This document shows, piece by piece, positions 24,426 through 34,125 of a DNA stretch of 64,000 nt. The stretch spans positions 34,704 to 98,703 of the forward strand of contig CALUUI010000005.1 in the NCBI GenBank assembly GCA_944323925.1. Direction: 5' to 3'. How positions within the stretch are numbered: the first letter of the stretch is position 1; every line of letters begins with the position of its first letter. The stretch comes from Candidatus Gastranaerophilales bacterium. Lineage in GTDB: Bacteria; Cyanobacteriota; Vampirovibrionia; Gastranaerophilales; Gastranaerophilaceae. Below the pieces are notes generated by a model. The model saw only the letters and a program-made list of their open reading frames with translations. It was not told the origin of the DNA and ran no database searches. Position numbers and translations under genes: made by a program.

Positions 24426-26636
24426 ATGAAAAATATTTTACGAATAAAGAGCGGATTTTCATTAATGGAAATGATGGTCGTAATGCTGGTTGTCGCAGTA
24501 GTTATGGCACTATCTGCACCAATGATAACAAAGAAATCATTAGGAAGCGGTTCAGGCGGGTGTTTGTGGACTAGCTTAACAGGTGGTAATATTGGCTACA
24601 ACATGAACCAGTCTGTAATATCCGCAGTAATAGGCGGTGATAATGGTGATATAGGTACGATGGGAGCTAATATTCCTAAGTTAACTATCTCCTCAAGCGG
24701 AAACTATCCTCAGATCGGCTTTTTACACGAAAACACAAAGGCCGGTATATTAATGTTAAGCAATACAAATAGTCTATCGTTAGGACAAAATATAGAAAAT
24801 ACAGGCTCTGAGAGTATATCAATCGGTTCAAACGCGAATGCTGCTGACTATGCAGCAATAGCAATGGGCTCATCAGCTATTGCGCAAAATCAATATAGTA
24901 TAGCTATTGGTCGAAACGTCAGTGCTTTAAACACTTATGCTATATCAATAGGTTATGGTTCAAATGTAACAGGAGACCAAGCAACAGCAGTCGGTCCGGG
25001 AACAAAAGCAACAGGAACAGAATCAACGGCTATTGGACAAGCCGCTAATGCTAATGGAGAGATTTCAACCGCTCTTGGATATTATTCCGTAACAGAAGGT
25101 AATGCAGCAACAGCGATAGGGGCAAATGCAAATGCAAACAGAGGTGTTGCAGTTGGTTATCACGCTAATGCAAATGGTGCTTGTTCTACCGCAGTAGGTC
25201 AATCAGCAACTGCAGATGGAGATTATACAACCGCCCTTGGGCATTGCTCTATTGCCGGTAGAATGAACAATACTGTTGTAACATTTGGCAACGAATCAAC
25301 AGCTGTTGGTCGAAATGCCTATGCAACAGGTTCAAAATCTATAGCTGCAGGATATTATGCTAATGCTAGTAGCAGTGAAGCATCTGCTTTTGGGTATCAC
25401 GCAAATGCACTTAATACTAGTGCCGTGGGTATAGGACACCATGCTAACGCTAATGGTATAAACTCAACAGCACTTGGATTCAATGCAACAGCTTCTGCTA
25501 ATGACTCTATTGCTATCGGATATGCTATTGCCAGCGGTACTAATTCTGTCGCTATTGGCCGTCAATCAATGTCTTCAGGACTCAATGCTATTGCTTTTGG
25601 GTATAACGCAATAGCCGGAGCATATGCGGCTACAGCTATTGGTAATAACGCAAATGCTTCTGGGTCATCATCTATAGCTATTGGAAAACATGCACGCTCT
25701 GATTGTTCTGAAAGTATTGCTTTAGGTATCAATTCAAACGCTTCCCCATCATTATTACCATCAATAGCCATTGGTTCTTACAGTAGTGCACGTGGGGGGA
25801 CATCGACAGCTATTGGATGGTCAAGTAATGCAAATGGCTATGGTTCCGTTGCTCTTGGAGAACTAGCAAAGGCAACTGGAACTTTTTCAACAGCTATTGG
25901 ACCCGCCGCAAATTCTCAATATAATCACTCTACTGCTATAGGTTGTGGAGCTGAGACTACAGCAGCTAATCAAATAGTATTGGGGAATAGCAATACAACC
26001 GTCTATATCCCTGGGAAACTAATAGTTGGTAGTTATTCTTTTTTAGGAATACATATTACAAGCAAATCTGCTTTATGGACAAGAGCAAAAAAAGGTCACA
26101 ATTCATGTGGTAGTGGCTGGCTTCAAGATAACGACGAACATGGTTGGCATTTCAATAAGACCTCGACATATACACTAGATCAAGCAATAAATTATTCATC
26201 AGACCGACGTCTTAAAGACATAATAGGCGAAAATTTGGATGCAATGAATAAGATTAATCGGTTAAAAATCTATGATTATACCTTCAAAAAGGATGACCTA
26301 AAGACTCCGCACGTTGGTGTTATTGCTCAAGAGCTTCAAAAAGTCTTCCCTAACGCCGTTACTAAAGACGAAAACGGTTATCTGCAAATCAGACACGAAG
26401 ACATGTTCTTTACTATGATAAATGCTCTGAAAGAACTTGATTCAAAAATCAAAAAACTGGCAGAACAATTAGCTGATAACATCAAAATCGTTTCTAATGA
26501 CAACCAAAGAATCAAAGAACTAACAATTCGTGTTAATAATCAAGACAAACAGCTTAAAACTCAAGATAAAGAAATTAGAGCACTAAAAAAAGAAGTTGCT
26601 GATTTAAGAAAGTTAATAAATAAAAAATTAAAATAA
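24426..26636 (+). CDS. Pilin-leader / YadA-head repeat / S74 chaperone chimeric surface protein
   Basis: 736 residues. The N-terminus is a type III prepilin signal, SGFSLMEMMVVMLVVAVVMA, with cleavage expected after Gly10 and Glu at +5 of the mature protein. Residues about 110-530 are tandem 14-residue-type repeats with the SxAIGxxAxAxG pattern of YadA/trimeric-autotransporter heads. A linker leads to an S74 peptidase-like intramolecular chaperone, with SDRRLK at residues 592-597. The Ser592/Lys597 dyad is intact, so self-cleavage just before Ser592 is predicted. The C-terminus is a coiled coil (about 665-733). It should trimerise as an adhesin on a pilin-type stem. A GAGG site precedes the ATG. 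Confidence 0.88.
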   Translation: MKNILRIKSGFSLMEMMVVMLVVAVVMALSAPMITKKSLGSGSGGCLWTSLTGGNIGYNMNQSVISAVIGGDNGDIGTMGANIPKLTISSSGNYPQIGFLHENTKAGILMLSNTNSLSLGQNIENTGSESISIGSNANAADYAAIAMGSSAIAQNQYSIAIGRNVSALNTYAISIGYGSNVTGDQATAVGPGTKATGTESTAIGQAANANGEISTALGYYSVTEGNAATAIGANANANRGVAVGYHANANGACSTAVGQSATADGDYTTALGHCSIAGRMNNTVVTFGNESTAVGRNAYATGSKSIAAGYYANASSSEASAFGYHANALNTSAVGIGHHANANGINSTALGFNATASANDSIAIGYAIASGTNSVAIGRQSMSSGLNAIAFGYNAIAGAYAATAIGNNANASGSSSIAIGKHARSDCSESIALGINSNASPSLLPSIAIGSYSSARGGTSTAIGWSSNANGYGSVALGELAKATGTFSTAIGPAANSQYNHSTAIGCGAETTAANQIVLGNSNTTVYIPGKLIVGSYSFLGIHITSKSALWTRAKKGHNSCGSGWLQDNDEHGWHFNKTSTYTLDQAINYSSDRRLKDIIGENLDAMNKINRLKIYDYTFKKDDLKTPHVGVIAQELQKVFPNAVTKDENGYLQIRHEDMFFTMINALKELDSKIKKLAEQLADNIKIVSNDNQRIKELTIRVNNQDKQLKTQDKEIRALKKEVADLRKLINKKLK

Positions 26637-26637
26637 C

Positions 26638-26697
26638 TAACCGGATATAATCCGGTTATGTGCTTGCTTATATGCGGAACATAGTTCCGCTTTTTTT
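26638..26697 (+). terminator. Two tandem hairpins ending the adhesin transcript
   Basis: The first stem is TAACCGGAT/ATCCGGTTA (26638-26658, three-base loop, no T-run). The second is GCGGAAC/GTTCCGC (26674-26690, loop ATA) followed by seven Ts. The second is the functional intrinsic terminator. Confidence 0.85.
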
Positions 26698-26803
26698 ATA
26701 TAAAAATTATATTACAAAACAATAATAAAACCAAAATCAAACACTTTACCACATAATATGTTTTTGATAAAATCATTATGTCAATGTTAATAAGGAGACG
26801 AAA

Positions 26804-27622
26804 ATGGATTTAATGAAGGGGAAAAAAGGGGTTATATTTGGTGTTTCAAATAACCACGGTATAGCATACGCTATAGCAGAACAATTACATGCCGCAGGCG
26901 CTGATATTGCATTTACATACGCAGGTGACGCTATGGAAAAAAGAGTTCGCCCGCTTGCTGAAGGGATGAATGCTAAAATTATTATGCCTTGCGATGTTAC
27001 CAAGGAAGAAGAAGTAAAAGCTGTTTTTGCTGAATGTGAAAAAGTTTATGGGAAATTAGACTTTGTAGTTCACGCTGTTGCATTTGCGGCAAAAGAAGAT
27101 TTACAAGGTGATTTCATTAACACTTCAAGAGCAGGATGGGATCTGGCACTTGGTGTTAGTGCATACTCTTTAGTATCAATCTGCCGTGCAGCTCAACCTA
27201 TTATGAATGAAGGCGGATCAATATTTGCGCTTACATATCTTGGTTCTGAATACGTTGTTGCTAACTACAACGTAATGGGTGTTGCAAAAGCTGCCTTAGA
27301 ATCATCTATGAGATACCTTGCTGCAGATATGGGTAAATATGGTGTTAGAGTTAACTGTATTTCAGCAGGTGCTGTTAAAACTCTTGCTGCAAGAGGAATC
27401 AGCGGATTTGATAAAATGCTTAAAGCGGCTATCGCTAAAGCTCCGCTTAAACGTAATGTTGCGTTGGAAGATGTTGGTAAAGCTGGTTTATACTTAGCTT
27501 CTGACTTATCAACAGGAACAACAGGGCAAATTCTTTATGTAGATTGCGGTTGCCACTGTGTTTATGCTTCAGGTGAAGAAATGGAAATTATTTATAAAGG
27601 TATGCAAAACGTAGAGTTATAA
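26804..27622 (+). CDS. fabI: Enoyl-[acyl-carrier-protein] reductase (NADH), FabI type
   Basis: 272 residues, close to the usual 260. The Rossmann start GVIFGVSNNHGIAYAIAEQL (residues 9-28) has the FabI-specific GVxNxxxIA pattern. The active-site segment NYNVMGVAKAALES supplies the Tyr-x6-Lys pair typical of FabI. The last step of each fatty-acid elongation cycle is catalysed. AAGGAG lies seven bases before the ATG. Single gene between two terminators. Confidence 0.95.
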   Translation: MDLMKGKKGVIFGVSNNHGIAYAIAEQLHAAGADIAFTYAGDAMEKRVRPLAEGMNAKIIMPCDVTKEEEVKAVFAECEKVYGKLDFVVHAVAFAAKEDLQGDFINTSRAGWDLALGVSAYSLVSICRAAQPIMNEGGSIFALTYLGSEYVVANYNVMGVAKAALESSMRYLAADMGKYGVRVNCISAGAVKTLAARGISGFDKMLKAAIAKAPLKRNVALEDVGKAGLYLASDLSTGTTGQILYVDCGCHCVYASGEEMEIIYKGMQNVEL

Positions 27623-27645
27623 TTTTCATTGTTATACTGATTTGC

Positions 27646-27682
27646 AAAAGAGGTGTTAATTTTGTAATTAACACCTCTTTTT
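27646..27682 (+). terminator. Terminator after fabI
   Basis: A 16-pair perfect stem AAAAGAGGTGTTAATT (27646-27661) with AATTAACACCTCTTTT (27666-27681), four-base loop, ending in Ts. Confidence 0.9.
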
Positions 27683-27775
27683 ATTGAATTTATAGATGAC
27701 AAAAGTCCTAAAAAGTGGTACATTAGTTATATAAAATTGTTTAGAGAGTTTTATAAAAAAGAAAGGAATAATCAA

Positions 27776-28492
27776 ATGTCAGCAAAGAGACAAAAAGGCT
27801 TTACACTGGCGGAAGTACTTATTACCTTAGCAATAATAGGTGTAATTGCTGCACTAACAACACCTGCGGTCATAAGAAACAGCCAAAATGCTAAAATCGG
27901 ACCACAGATTGCAAAAATAGTAACAACCTTAGAAAATGCAACTCAATCTGCTTGCGTTGAACAAGAAAAGCACTATTTTAAAGATGTTGTCAATCCTGAC
28001 GAACTGGACAATATTAATTTGGCAAGTCAAATAAAACTTTTGTCTAATAAATTTATGAAAGCTAAAGAATTCAGTTTTAAACAAGGTGAATCACTTCCGA
28101 CGGTTGTAGGTATGAACTATAGTACATACGAGATGCCAGAAACATATAGTATCTTTATGTTTTCAGATAAATCAGCAATTTTAGTACCTTCTTGTACACT
28201 TGGAACCAGTGAACAAAAAGAAGAAGGCAGTGACGAAGCTGAAACAGTCATAACTGACAATTGCAAAATTTTTGCCATGATGCCGGGTTTTGCAACAAAA
28301 AACAGGCTTATGCTTGGTAGAGATATTTTCCCTCTGTATATAACAAGAGACGGAGATGTTGTAACGCCTAAAGAAGCAGGTGATGCGACAGAAGCTGATA
28401 CTTGTACTGATGCTAATATAGCCGCAGGAGCAATCACTGGCTATGGGTGCATCAATAGAATTGCAGATAACGGCTGGAAAGCTGATTGGTAG
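27776..28492 (+). CDS. Type IV pilin-like protein 1 of a four-gene cluster
   Basis: 238 residues from the ATG at 27776 (AAAGGA ten bases upstream). An upstream ATG at 27737 would add an unlikely leader. The prepilin signal is KRQKG then FTLAEVLITLAIIGVIAALT, with cleavage after Gly and Glu at +5. The C-terminal globular part has paired Cys (for example CTDANIAAGAITGYGC) and ends GWKADW, as its neighbours do. It would be processed by a prepilin peptidase and assembled by a T4P/T2S machine whose genes are elsewhere. The next gene overlaps in the over-long reading but in fact starts 23 bases on. Confidence 0.87.
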   Translation: MSAKRQKGFTLAEVLITLAIIGVIAALTTPAVIRNSQNAKIGPQIAKIVTTLENATQSACVEQEKHYFKDVVNPDELDNINLASQIKLLSNKFMKAKEFSFKQGESLPTVVGMNYSTYEMPETYSIFMFSDKSAILVPSCTLGTSEQKEEGSDEAETVITDNCKIFAMMPGFATKNRLMLGRDIFPLYITRDGDVVTPKEAGDATEADTCTDANIAAGAITGYGCINRIADNGWKADW

Positions 28493-28515
28493 ATTTTTAT
28501 TGGAAAGGATTTATT

Positions 28516-29217
28516 ATGAAAAAATATAAAGGTTTCACTTTAGCAGAAATTCTAATTACAATTGCAATTATTGGTGTAGTTGCAGCGTTAACAGCTCCTG
28601 CTCTTATTCAAAGTGCTAACAATGCAAAAATAGGACCGGAACTTGCAAATGCAATTTCTACACTCGAAAATGGTGTACAACAATTTTTAAGTGATAATAA
28701 CTCTGATTATATTTCTGTAGCAATGAAAAAAACTGGTGCTAGCGATACAAAACTTGAAACATTAATCTCCAGTTATTTATTTCAGCATTCTATCAAGGGT
28801 GCATATATTAAAGGTCTTAAGCTAACAACAACTTCGTTAACCCCTACTACTTCTTATAAATGGAACGGAGAGGAGGGTGGTTTAAGCGGTGATGGTTCGA
28901 CTTGGATTCTCAATAATAAAACAGCAATAAAAGTTGAAGCAGATGACTGTAATTTCAGTGCTACTGATTCGATATGCGGAATTATTTTTTATACTTCCGG
29001 ATATCAAAAAAAGGTTGTTAATAACAAATTAGTAACGGGCAAAGATGTTTTTAAAATTAATCTATCAAATCAAGGTGAAGTACTTCCAGAAGGTCAAACT
29101 CCAGGTCATGACTGGTGGGGTACCACCTGTGGCGATGCTGAGCTTAAAGCGGGAACAGCAACAGGGGTTGGTTGTGCCGGGCGTATAGCTACTAAAGGCT
29201 GGAAAGTTGATTATTAA
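28516..29217 (+). CDS. Type IV pilin-like protein 2
   Basis: 233 residues from the ATG at 28516, with GGAAAGGA seven bases upstream. The leader is short (MKKYKG) before FTLAEILITIAIIGVVAALT. The pattern SANNAKIGPELANAISTLENG after the helix is shared with gene 1 and gene 3. The C-terminal end WWGTTCGDAELKAG...VGCAGRIATKGWKVDY has the two-Cys loop plus a GWK-aromatic end found in all five pilins of this window. It has a DWWG aromatic patch near the end. A minor or major pilin role cannot be told apart. Confidence 0.87.
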   Translation: MKKYKGFTLAEILITIAIIGVVAALTAPALIQSANNAKIGPELANAISTLENGVQQFLSDNNSDYISVAMKKTGASDTKLETLISSYLFQHSIKGAYIKGLKLTTTSLTPTTSYKWNGEEGGLSGDGSTWILNNKTAIKVEADDCNFSATDSICGIIFYTSGYQKKVVNNKLVTGKDVFKINLSNQGEVLPEGQTPGHDWWGTTCGDAELKAGTATGVGCAGRIATKGWKVDY

Positions 29218-29236
29218 TATTTGGAAAGGAAAAGTT

Positions 29237-29896
29237 ATGAAAATAAAAGGTTTTACATTAACAGAAGTCTTAATAACTTTAGGTATCATTGGGGTTATTG
29301 CAGCGTTAACAATTCCGCAATTATACAGCAGAACAAGAAATGCTCACCTTGGCGCTCAGTTAGCTAATGCAATTTCTACAATTGAAAATGCAACAGGCTT
29401 ATATATCTATGATCAAAATGTTAGGAACTTATCACAATTAAATGCTGTTCCTTCTCCTAAAACTCTGTTACAAACATTGGCTGATAATAAATATATTAAA
29501 TTATCTACTGTAAATACATCTGATTTACCATCTGGACTTCCAGATACGTGTACAACAGCATTTTCACTTCCTGATAAATCGATTATTGGAGCTTGCAGTG
29601 ATACTGCCGTATCTGCATTTAATAATGCAGCAGGGCAACAAATATTTTTCTTATCTTCTACCGCCGCAAATCAAGATACCGCAATAGAGGGTTTAGACTT
29701 TTTTATAATGACACTCGCTGCTGACGGTTTAATCTATTTACCTGGAAGAGATTATGATGCTGATGCTGCATGTACAGAACTGGACGGAGGTGCTGGTTGC
29801 GCAGGTAAAATTGCTTCTAACGGATGGAAGGTTGATAAAAAAATATATAAAACAACTACAAGTACCGACAAAGGTTCAGGAGATACAAAGAAATAA
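29237..29896 (+). CDS. Type IV pilin-like protein 3
   Basis: 219 residues from the ATG at 29237 (GGAAAGGA upstream). The leader is MKIKG before FTLTEVLITLGIIGVIAALT, and the helix continues IPQLYSRTRNAHLGAQLANA. The globular domain has the CTELDGGAGCAGKIASNGWK end block, then an added polar tail rich in Thr, Lys and Ser (KTTTSTDKGSGDTKK) absent from its neighbours. It starts 19 bases after gene 2 ends. Confidence 0.86.
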   Translation: MKIKGFTLTEVLITLGIIGVIAALTIPQLYSRTRNAHLGAQLANAISTIENATGLYIYDQNVRNLSQLNAVPSPKTLLQTLADNKYIKLSTVNTSDLPSGLPDTCTTAFSLPDKSIIGACSDTAVSAFNNAAGQQIFFLSSTAANQDTAIEGLDFFIMTLAADGLIYLPGRDYDADAACTELDGGAGCAGKIASNGWKVDKKIYKTTTSTDKGSGDTKK

Positions 29897-29913
29897 ACTG
29901 AAAGGATCTATAT

Positions 29914-30663
29914 ATGCAAAAAAACAAAAAAGGATTCACGCTTGCGGAAGTTCTTATTACTTTAGGTATAATTGGTGTTGTAGCGGCACTCACCGCTCCT
30001 GCACTTATACAGCATGCCGCAAGTGCAAAAGTTGGACCGGCTTTTTCAAGATGTATTTCTAATTTAAGCAACGGATTTCAAGCCTATTTATACGAACGAG
30101 AATCTAACACAGTTTTTGGCGCTGACCCAACTATTGCTAACGAACCGGTTAAAATTTTTGATGAACTTGCTAATAATCATGTTAAAATGAAACACGACGC
30201 TAATATCACCTCAAAAGCAATCAAGGAATCTGTATCAGGTGATGATATTCTTGCTGCCGATAAAGCAGAAGTATTTTTACTTAATGACAAGTCTGCAATT
30301 TTTGTTTCCAGCAACAAATGTAAACTTGGAGGAACAATTGCAGAAGATAGTAACTCCGGCAGTTCAGGCGGTTCAGGAGGTTCTGGAGATTCCGGAAGCG
30401 AAAATAGTCAGGCAAATGCAGATCGTTGTAGCTTCTACTTTTTACCTTTAGGATGGCTAAATAAAGACATTATTGTTCTTGGAGAAGATGCCTTTGAACT
30501 TGCCTATGATAATAAAGGTAATATTCAAATTTATGGTCTTGATTATGGTGACAACTGGACGGAAAAATGTACTGATGCAATGGTCAAAAACTTCGGACCG
30601 TCATCGGATAGAAAATCTTGCGGCGGAAGAATTGCTGCAATGGGATTTAAAAAGGATTATTAA
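29914..30663 (+). CDS. Type IV pilin-like protein 4
   Basis: 249 residues; GAAAGGAT precedes the ATG. The leader MQKNKKG precedes FTLAEVLITLGIIGVVAALT. A Gly/Ser-only stretch (about residues 146-165) forms a flexible insert between two parts of the globular domain, unlike the other copies. It ends with CGGRIAAMGFKKDY, the same C-terminal block. The cluster closes with a strong terminator. The Gly/Ser linker may expose a domain on the pilus surface (inference). Confidence 0.87.
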   Translation: MQKNKKGFTLAEVLITLGIIGVVAALTAPALIQHAASAKVGPAFSRCISNLSNGFQAYLYERESNTVFGADPTIANEPVKIFDELANNHVKMKHDANITSKAIKESVSGDDILAADKAEVFLLNDKSAIFVSSNKCKLGGTIAEDSNSGSSGGSGGSGDSGSENSQANADRCSFYFLPLGWLNKDIIVLGEDAFELAYDNKGNIQIYGLDYGDNWTEKCTDAMVKNFGPSSDRKSCGGRIAAMGFKKDY

Positions 30664-30683
30664 TTTTTATTTAATTCTGATAA

Positions 30684-30716
30684 AAAACAAGGCTGGTTTG
30701 TTACCAGCCTTGTTTT
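30684..30716. terminator. Bidirectional terminator between the pilin cluster and valS
   Basis: A 14-pair stem AAAACAAGGCTGGT (30684-30697) and ACCAGCCTTGTTTT (30703-30716), five-base loop. The A-run on one side and T-run on the other suit both converging operons. Confidence 0.9.
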
Positions 30717-30755
30717 ATTTTACTTAACTTATAAACCTTATCAAAAACTTGGCTT

Positions 30756-33425
30756 TTACCCCTCTAAAGATTTAATTAAGTCAATTATAATAATCGACTG
30801 CTGTTCTATCTCTTGAATACGAGCATTTGTTTGTTCAACAAGCTCTTTGGGAGCATTGGCTACAAACTTTTCATTCTTCATTCTGCCTTCCAAAGAATTC
30901 TTTTCATTAGTCAATTTATCTAATTTTTTCTTTTGTCTTTGGATTTCAGCATCCAAGTCAATCAAGTTTGCAAGCGGAACAACCAGCTTAGAAGTAGATA
31001 CAACCGCTGCTGCACTTTTTGGAGGCATTGATGCATTTATATCCGCATAAGTTATTTCTTCAACCTTTGCCAATCGTCTTATATATGATTCAATGACCTT
31101 AAATATTTCTTTTTCTCTGCCTTCTGCCCTTACTTCAACATTAACTTTTACTGATGGTGAAATATTGAAACTTTGACGAATATTCCTTAATGAGGTAATC
31201 GTATCCATAACCAGTTCCATTTCTTCGGCTTCCTCAGGATATGACAATTCTTGTCTGTATAATGGGTAATCAGCTTTCATTAATGCACCTACTGGCTTTT
31301 CTTGCGGTATCAGCTGCCATATTTCTTCTGTTATAAAAGGCATTATAGGATGAAGAAGTCTTAATGACATATCCAATACGTATCTTAATACTCTTTGAGT
31401 ATTTAATTTTATATCATCATCAGTAAGTTGAATTTTTGCTATTTCGACATACCAATCACAATAAGAGCTTCTAAAGAAATCGTATAAAATATGTGCAACT
31501 TCACCTAATCTGTAATTCTTAATATGTTCATTTACTTCTTTTGCTGTCTCATTAAGTTTATTTAAAATCCACTTATCAGCAATCGTTAATTTGGAATTAT
31601 CAATCGGATTATTATCAACACCGTTCAAATTCATCATAACAAATCGTGATGCATTCCAAATTTTGTTAGCGAAGTTTCTGCCATACTCAAATCTCTCATC
31701 ACTAACCTTGATGTCTTGACCACCATAAGTACAGAGGCTTGTCATTGTAAACCTTAAAGCATCACAACCGTACTTATCTATAATTTTAACAGGGTCAATA
31801 GTATTGCCTTTAGACTTAGACATCTTTTGACCTTTTTCATCACGAATTAAGCCGTGAATGTAAACAGTAGAGAACGGTGCTTTTTTAGTAAATTCTAATC
31901 CCATAGTAATCATTCTTGCAACCCAGAAGAAAATAATATCAAACCCAGTTACAAGCACGCTTGTAGGATAGAATTTTTTAAAGTCATCAGTTTCACTGTT
32001 AGGAAATCCCATAGTTGAAAATGGCCATAAACCTGATGAAAACCAAGTATCAAGAACATCTTCATCTTGAACATAATTTTCAGGATCAGGATTTTCCTTA
32101 GCTACAACCATTTCTCCTGTTACCTTATGATAGTATGCAGGAATTTGATGTCCCCACCAAAGTTGACGAGAAATACACCAGTCACGAATATTTTCCATCC
32201 AGCCTAAGTAATCTTTTTCCCAGCGTTGAGGAATAAATTTAATTCTGCCGTCCTTAACTGCTGCAATAGCTTCTTTCGCTAATGGCTCCATTTTTACAAA
32301 CCATTGTTCAGATAATAACGGTTCAATTGTTGTATTACAACGCTGACATTTACCTACATTATGTTCGTGATCTCTTGTTCTTAATAAGAAATTGTTATAG
32401 CTCAAAAGCTCTAATACTCTTTGACGAGCCTCATATCTGTCTTTTCCGTGCAGTTCTGGCGGGACCTCACCGCAAGCCTTCATTTTTCCTTCTTCATCTA
32501 TAACCCATATAGGATTTAATCCGTGACGTTTTCCTACTTCATAATCGTTTGGATCATGCGCAGGTGTTATTTTTACAGCTCCGGTTCCAAAACTCTTATC
32601 AACATATTCGTCTGTAATGATAGGAATTTCTCTGCCGGACAATGGTATAACAACCTTTTTACCTATCAATTCGGAATATTTTTTATCAGAAGGGTGAACA
32701 GCTATTGCAACATCTCCAAATATTGTTTCAGGCCTTGTAGTTGCTACTATTATTGCACCACTTTCACCTTTTAGAGGATATGAAATTTCCCACAAATGAC
32801 CTTTTTCTGTTTCATACTCAGTTTCAATATCAGATATTGCACTCTGACAACGAGGACACCAGTTTACTATATAAGCACCCTTATATATTAAACCTTTGTT
32901 ATACAAGGTTACGAATACTTCTTTTACGGCATCTGAACAGCCTTTATCAAAGGTAAATCGTTCTCTTGAACGGTCAAAAGACGCTCCTAATCGTTTAAAC
33001 TGATTTAATATTGCAGACTTATGCTCATTTGCCCATTCCCAAGTCTTTTCAAGGAATTTTTCTCTGCCCAAATCGTGGCGTGTCTTGCCTTCTGCTCTTA
33101 ACTGTCTTTCTACGACAGCTTGAGTTGCTATTCCGGCATGGTCAGTTCCTGGAATCCAAAGAGCTTCGTAACCGCTCATTCGGTGATATCTTGTTAATAT
33201 ATCTTGAAGTGTTCCATCCAATGCGTGACCCATGTGTAATACACCAGTAACATTCGGTGGCGGGATTACTATCGAATATGGTGGCTTATTACTATGTGCA
33301 TCTGCTTTAAAATAACCACCTTCTTCCCAAAACTTGTATATCTTATCTTCTACAGCCTGCGGTTCATACACCGTTGACATTTCATTCGCTGCTGTTTCTT
33401 GAATTGTTGCATTAATTTCTGTCAT
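30756..33425 (-). CDS. valS: Valyl-tRNA synthetase
   Basis: 889 residues from the ATG at 33425, with AAGGGG seven bases upstream. A further seven upstream residues are unlikely. HMGH lies at residues 64-67 after PPPNVTGV, and KMSKS at about 535-539. The ValRS C-terminal coiled coil (IDLDAEIQRQKKKLDKLTNE) is present, as expected for a single-chain class I enzyme with editing domain. It charges tRNA-Val. It appears monocistronic on the minus strand. Confidence 0.97.
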   Translation of the reverse strand: MTEINATIQETAANEMSTVYEPQAVEDKIYKFWEEGGYFKADAHSNKPPYSIVIPPPNVTGVLHMGHALDGTLQDILTRYHRMSGYEALWIPGTDHAGIATQAVVERQLRAEGKTRHDLGREKFLEKTWEWANEHKSAILNQFKRLGASFDRSRERFTFDKGCSDAVKEVFVTLYNKGLIYKGAYIVNWCPRCQSAISDIETEYETEKGHLWEISYPLKGESGAIIVATTRPETIFGDVAIAVHPSDKKYSELIGKKVVIPLSGREIPIITDEYVDKSFGTGAVKITPAHDPNDYEVGKRHGLNPIWVIDEEGKMKACGEVPPELHGKDRYEARQRVLELLSYNNFLLRTRDHEHNVGKCQRCNTTIEPLLSEQWFVKMEPLAKEAIAAVKDGRIKFIPQRWEKDYLGWMENIRDWCISRQLWWGHQIPAYYHKVTGEMVVAKENPDPENYVQDEDVLDTWFSSGLWPFSTMGFPNSETDDFKKFYPTSVLVTGFDIIFFWVARMITMGLEFTKKAPFSTVYIHGLIRDEKGQKMSKSKGNTIDPVKIIDKYGCDALRFTMTSLCTYGGQDIKVSDERFEYGRNFANKIWNASRFVMMNLNGVDNNPIDNSKLTIADKWILNKLNETAKEVNEHIKNYRLGEVAHILYDFFRSSYCDWYVEIAKIQLTDDDIKLNTQRVLRYVLDMSLRLLHPIMPFITEEIWQLIPQEKPVGALMKADYPLYRQELSYPEEAEEMELVMDTITSLRNIRQSFNISPSVKVNVEVRAEGREKEIFKVIESYIRRLAKVEEITYADINASMPPKSAAAVVSTSKLVVPLANLIDLDAEIQRQKKKLDKLTNEKNSLEGRMKNEKFVANAPKELVEQTNARIQEIEQQSIIIIDLIKSLEG

Positions 33426-33491
33426 ATTTTTCCCCTTATTTATCACCTAAATTAGCATAAAAACAGGTACTTTTCCAGACGTTTTAAAGAT

Positions 33492-34073
33492 TTATAAAGC
33501 AAAAACTTCGTTTTCTTTTAAAATAGCAATATCACTAAATTTGAACCCCTTAACTTCACCATTCTTTTTATATTCTGCGTCAAACACCGCATGAACTACC
33601 ATATTTTCTCCTTCTTTTGTCCTTTTTCTTACGTCAGGACGACGAACGTACATTATTGATTTCTTAAAGAAGTTTTTTGCTGCCTCAATAACTTCAAAGG
33701 TTTTTGTTGTTTTAGTCCTCCTTATACTTTCACTCTTTATTTCTCCTAATACTTGCCCCATTTTTTTTATTGCTTCGCAATCTTTTTTACCAGTAACTAA
33801 ATACACTAAAGATTGTGCGGTATCATAAACTGAACGAACTTTGCCAGATAACTTATACTCACTATCAAAATTCTTAAATAGTTCTACTACTTTGTTATTC
33901 TTCTCTTTTATTGAACCGGTTAAATTTCTTATTATATAGCTATTACACTTCTTTATATTTTCAGGTTTCATTACTCTGTACACTTTTCCGGCTTTATCTT
34001 TTGCGTAGTAATAAATAGGAAAAGATGCACCAAATACCGGATTTCCATAATAATGATTCTTATCAATATTCAT
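33492..34073 (-). CDS. Hypothetical protein with N-terminal NPVFGA motif
   Basis: 193 residues from the ATG at 34073 (a GTG one codon upstream is also possible). Not recognised. Basic, with alternating helices and strands; no membrane segment. Residues 11-16 are NPVFGA, placed exactly as RPAFRG in the GH13-like protein. The motif KFFKKSIMYVRRPDVRKRTK near residues 128-150 is very basic. It lies between valS and a glycosyltransferase gene on the same strand, with about 50 bases on each side. Confidence 0.7.
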   Translation of the reverse strand: MNIDKNHYYGNPVFGASFPIYYYAKDKAGKVYRVMKPENIKKCNSYIIRNLTGSIKEKNNKVVELFKNFDSEYKLSGKVRSVYDTAQSLVYLVTGKKDCEAIKKMGQVLGEIKSESIRRTKTTKTFEVIEAAKNFFKKSIMYVRRPDVRKRTKEGENMVVHAVFDAEYKKNGEVKGFKFSDIAILKENEVFAL

Positions 34074-34125
34074 CACACTAAAAACCTTTTTCTTTGTTCT
34101 ATGATGAATTTATAACATATAAACA

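Noticed and set aside
24700..26000. Repeated DNA that could be taken for CRISPR or satellite repeats
   Set aside because: The periodicity is in codons of the YadA-type protein repeat and the DNA copies are degenerate.
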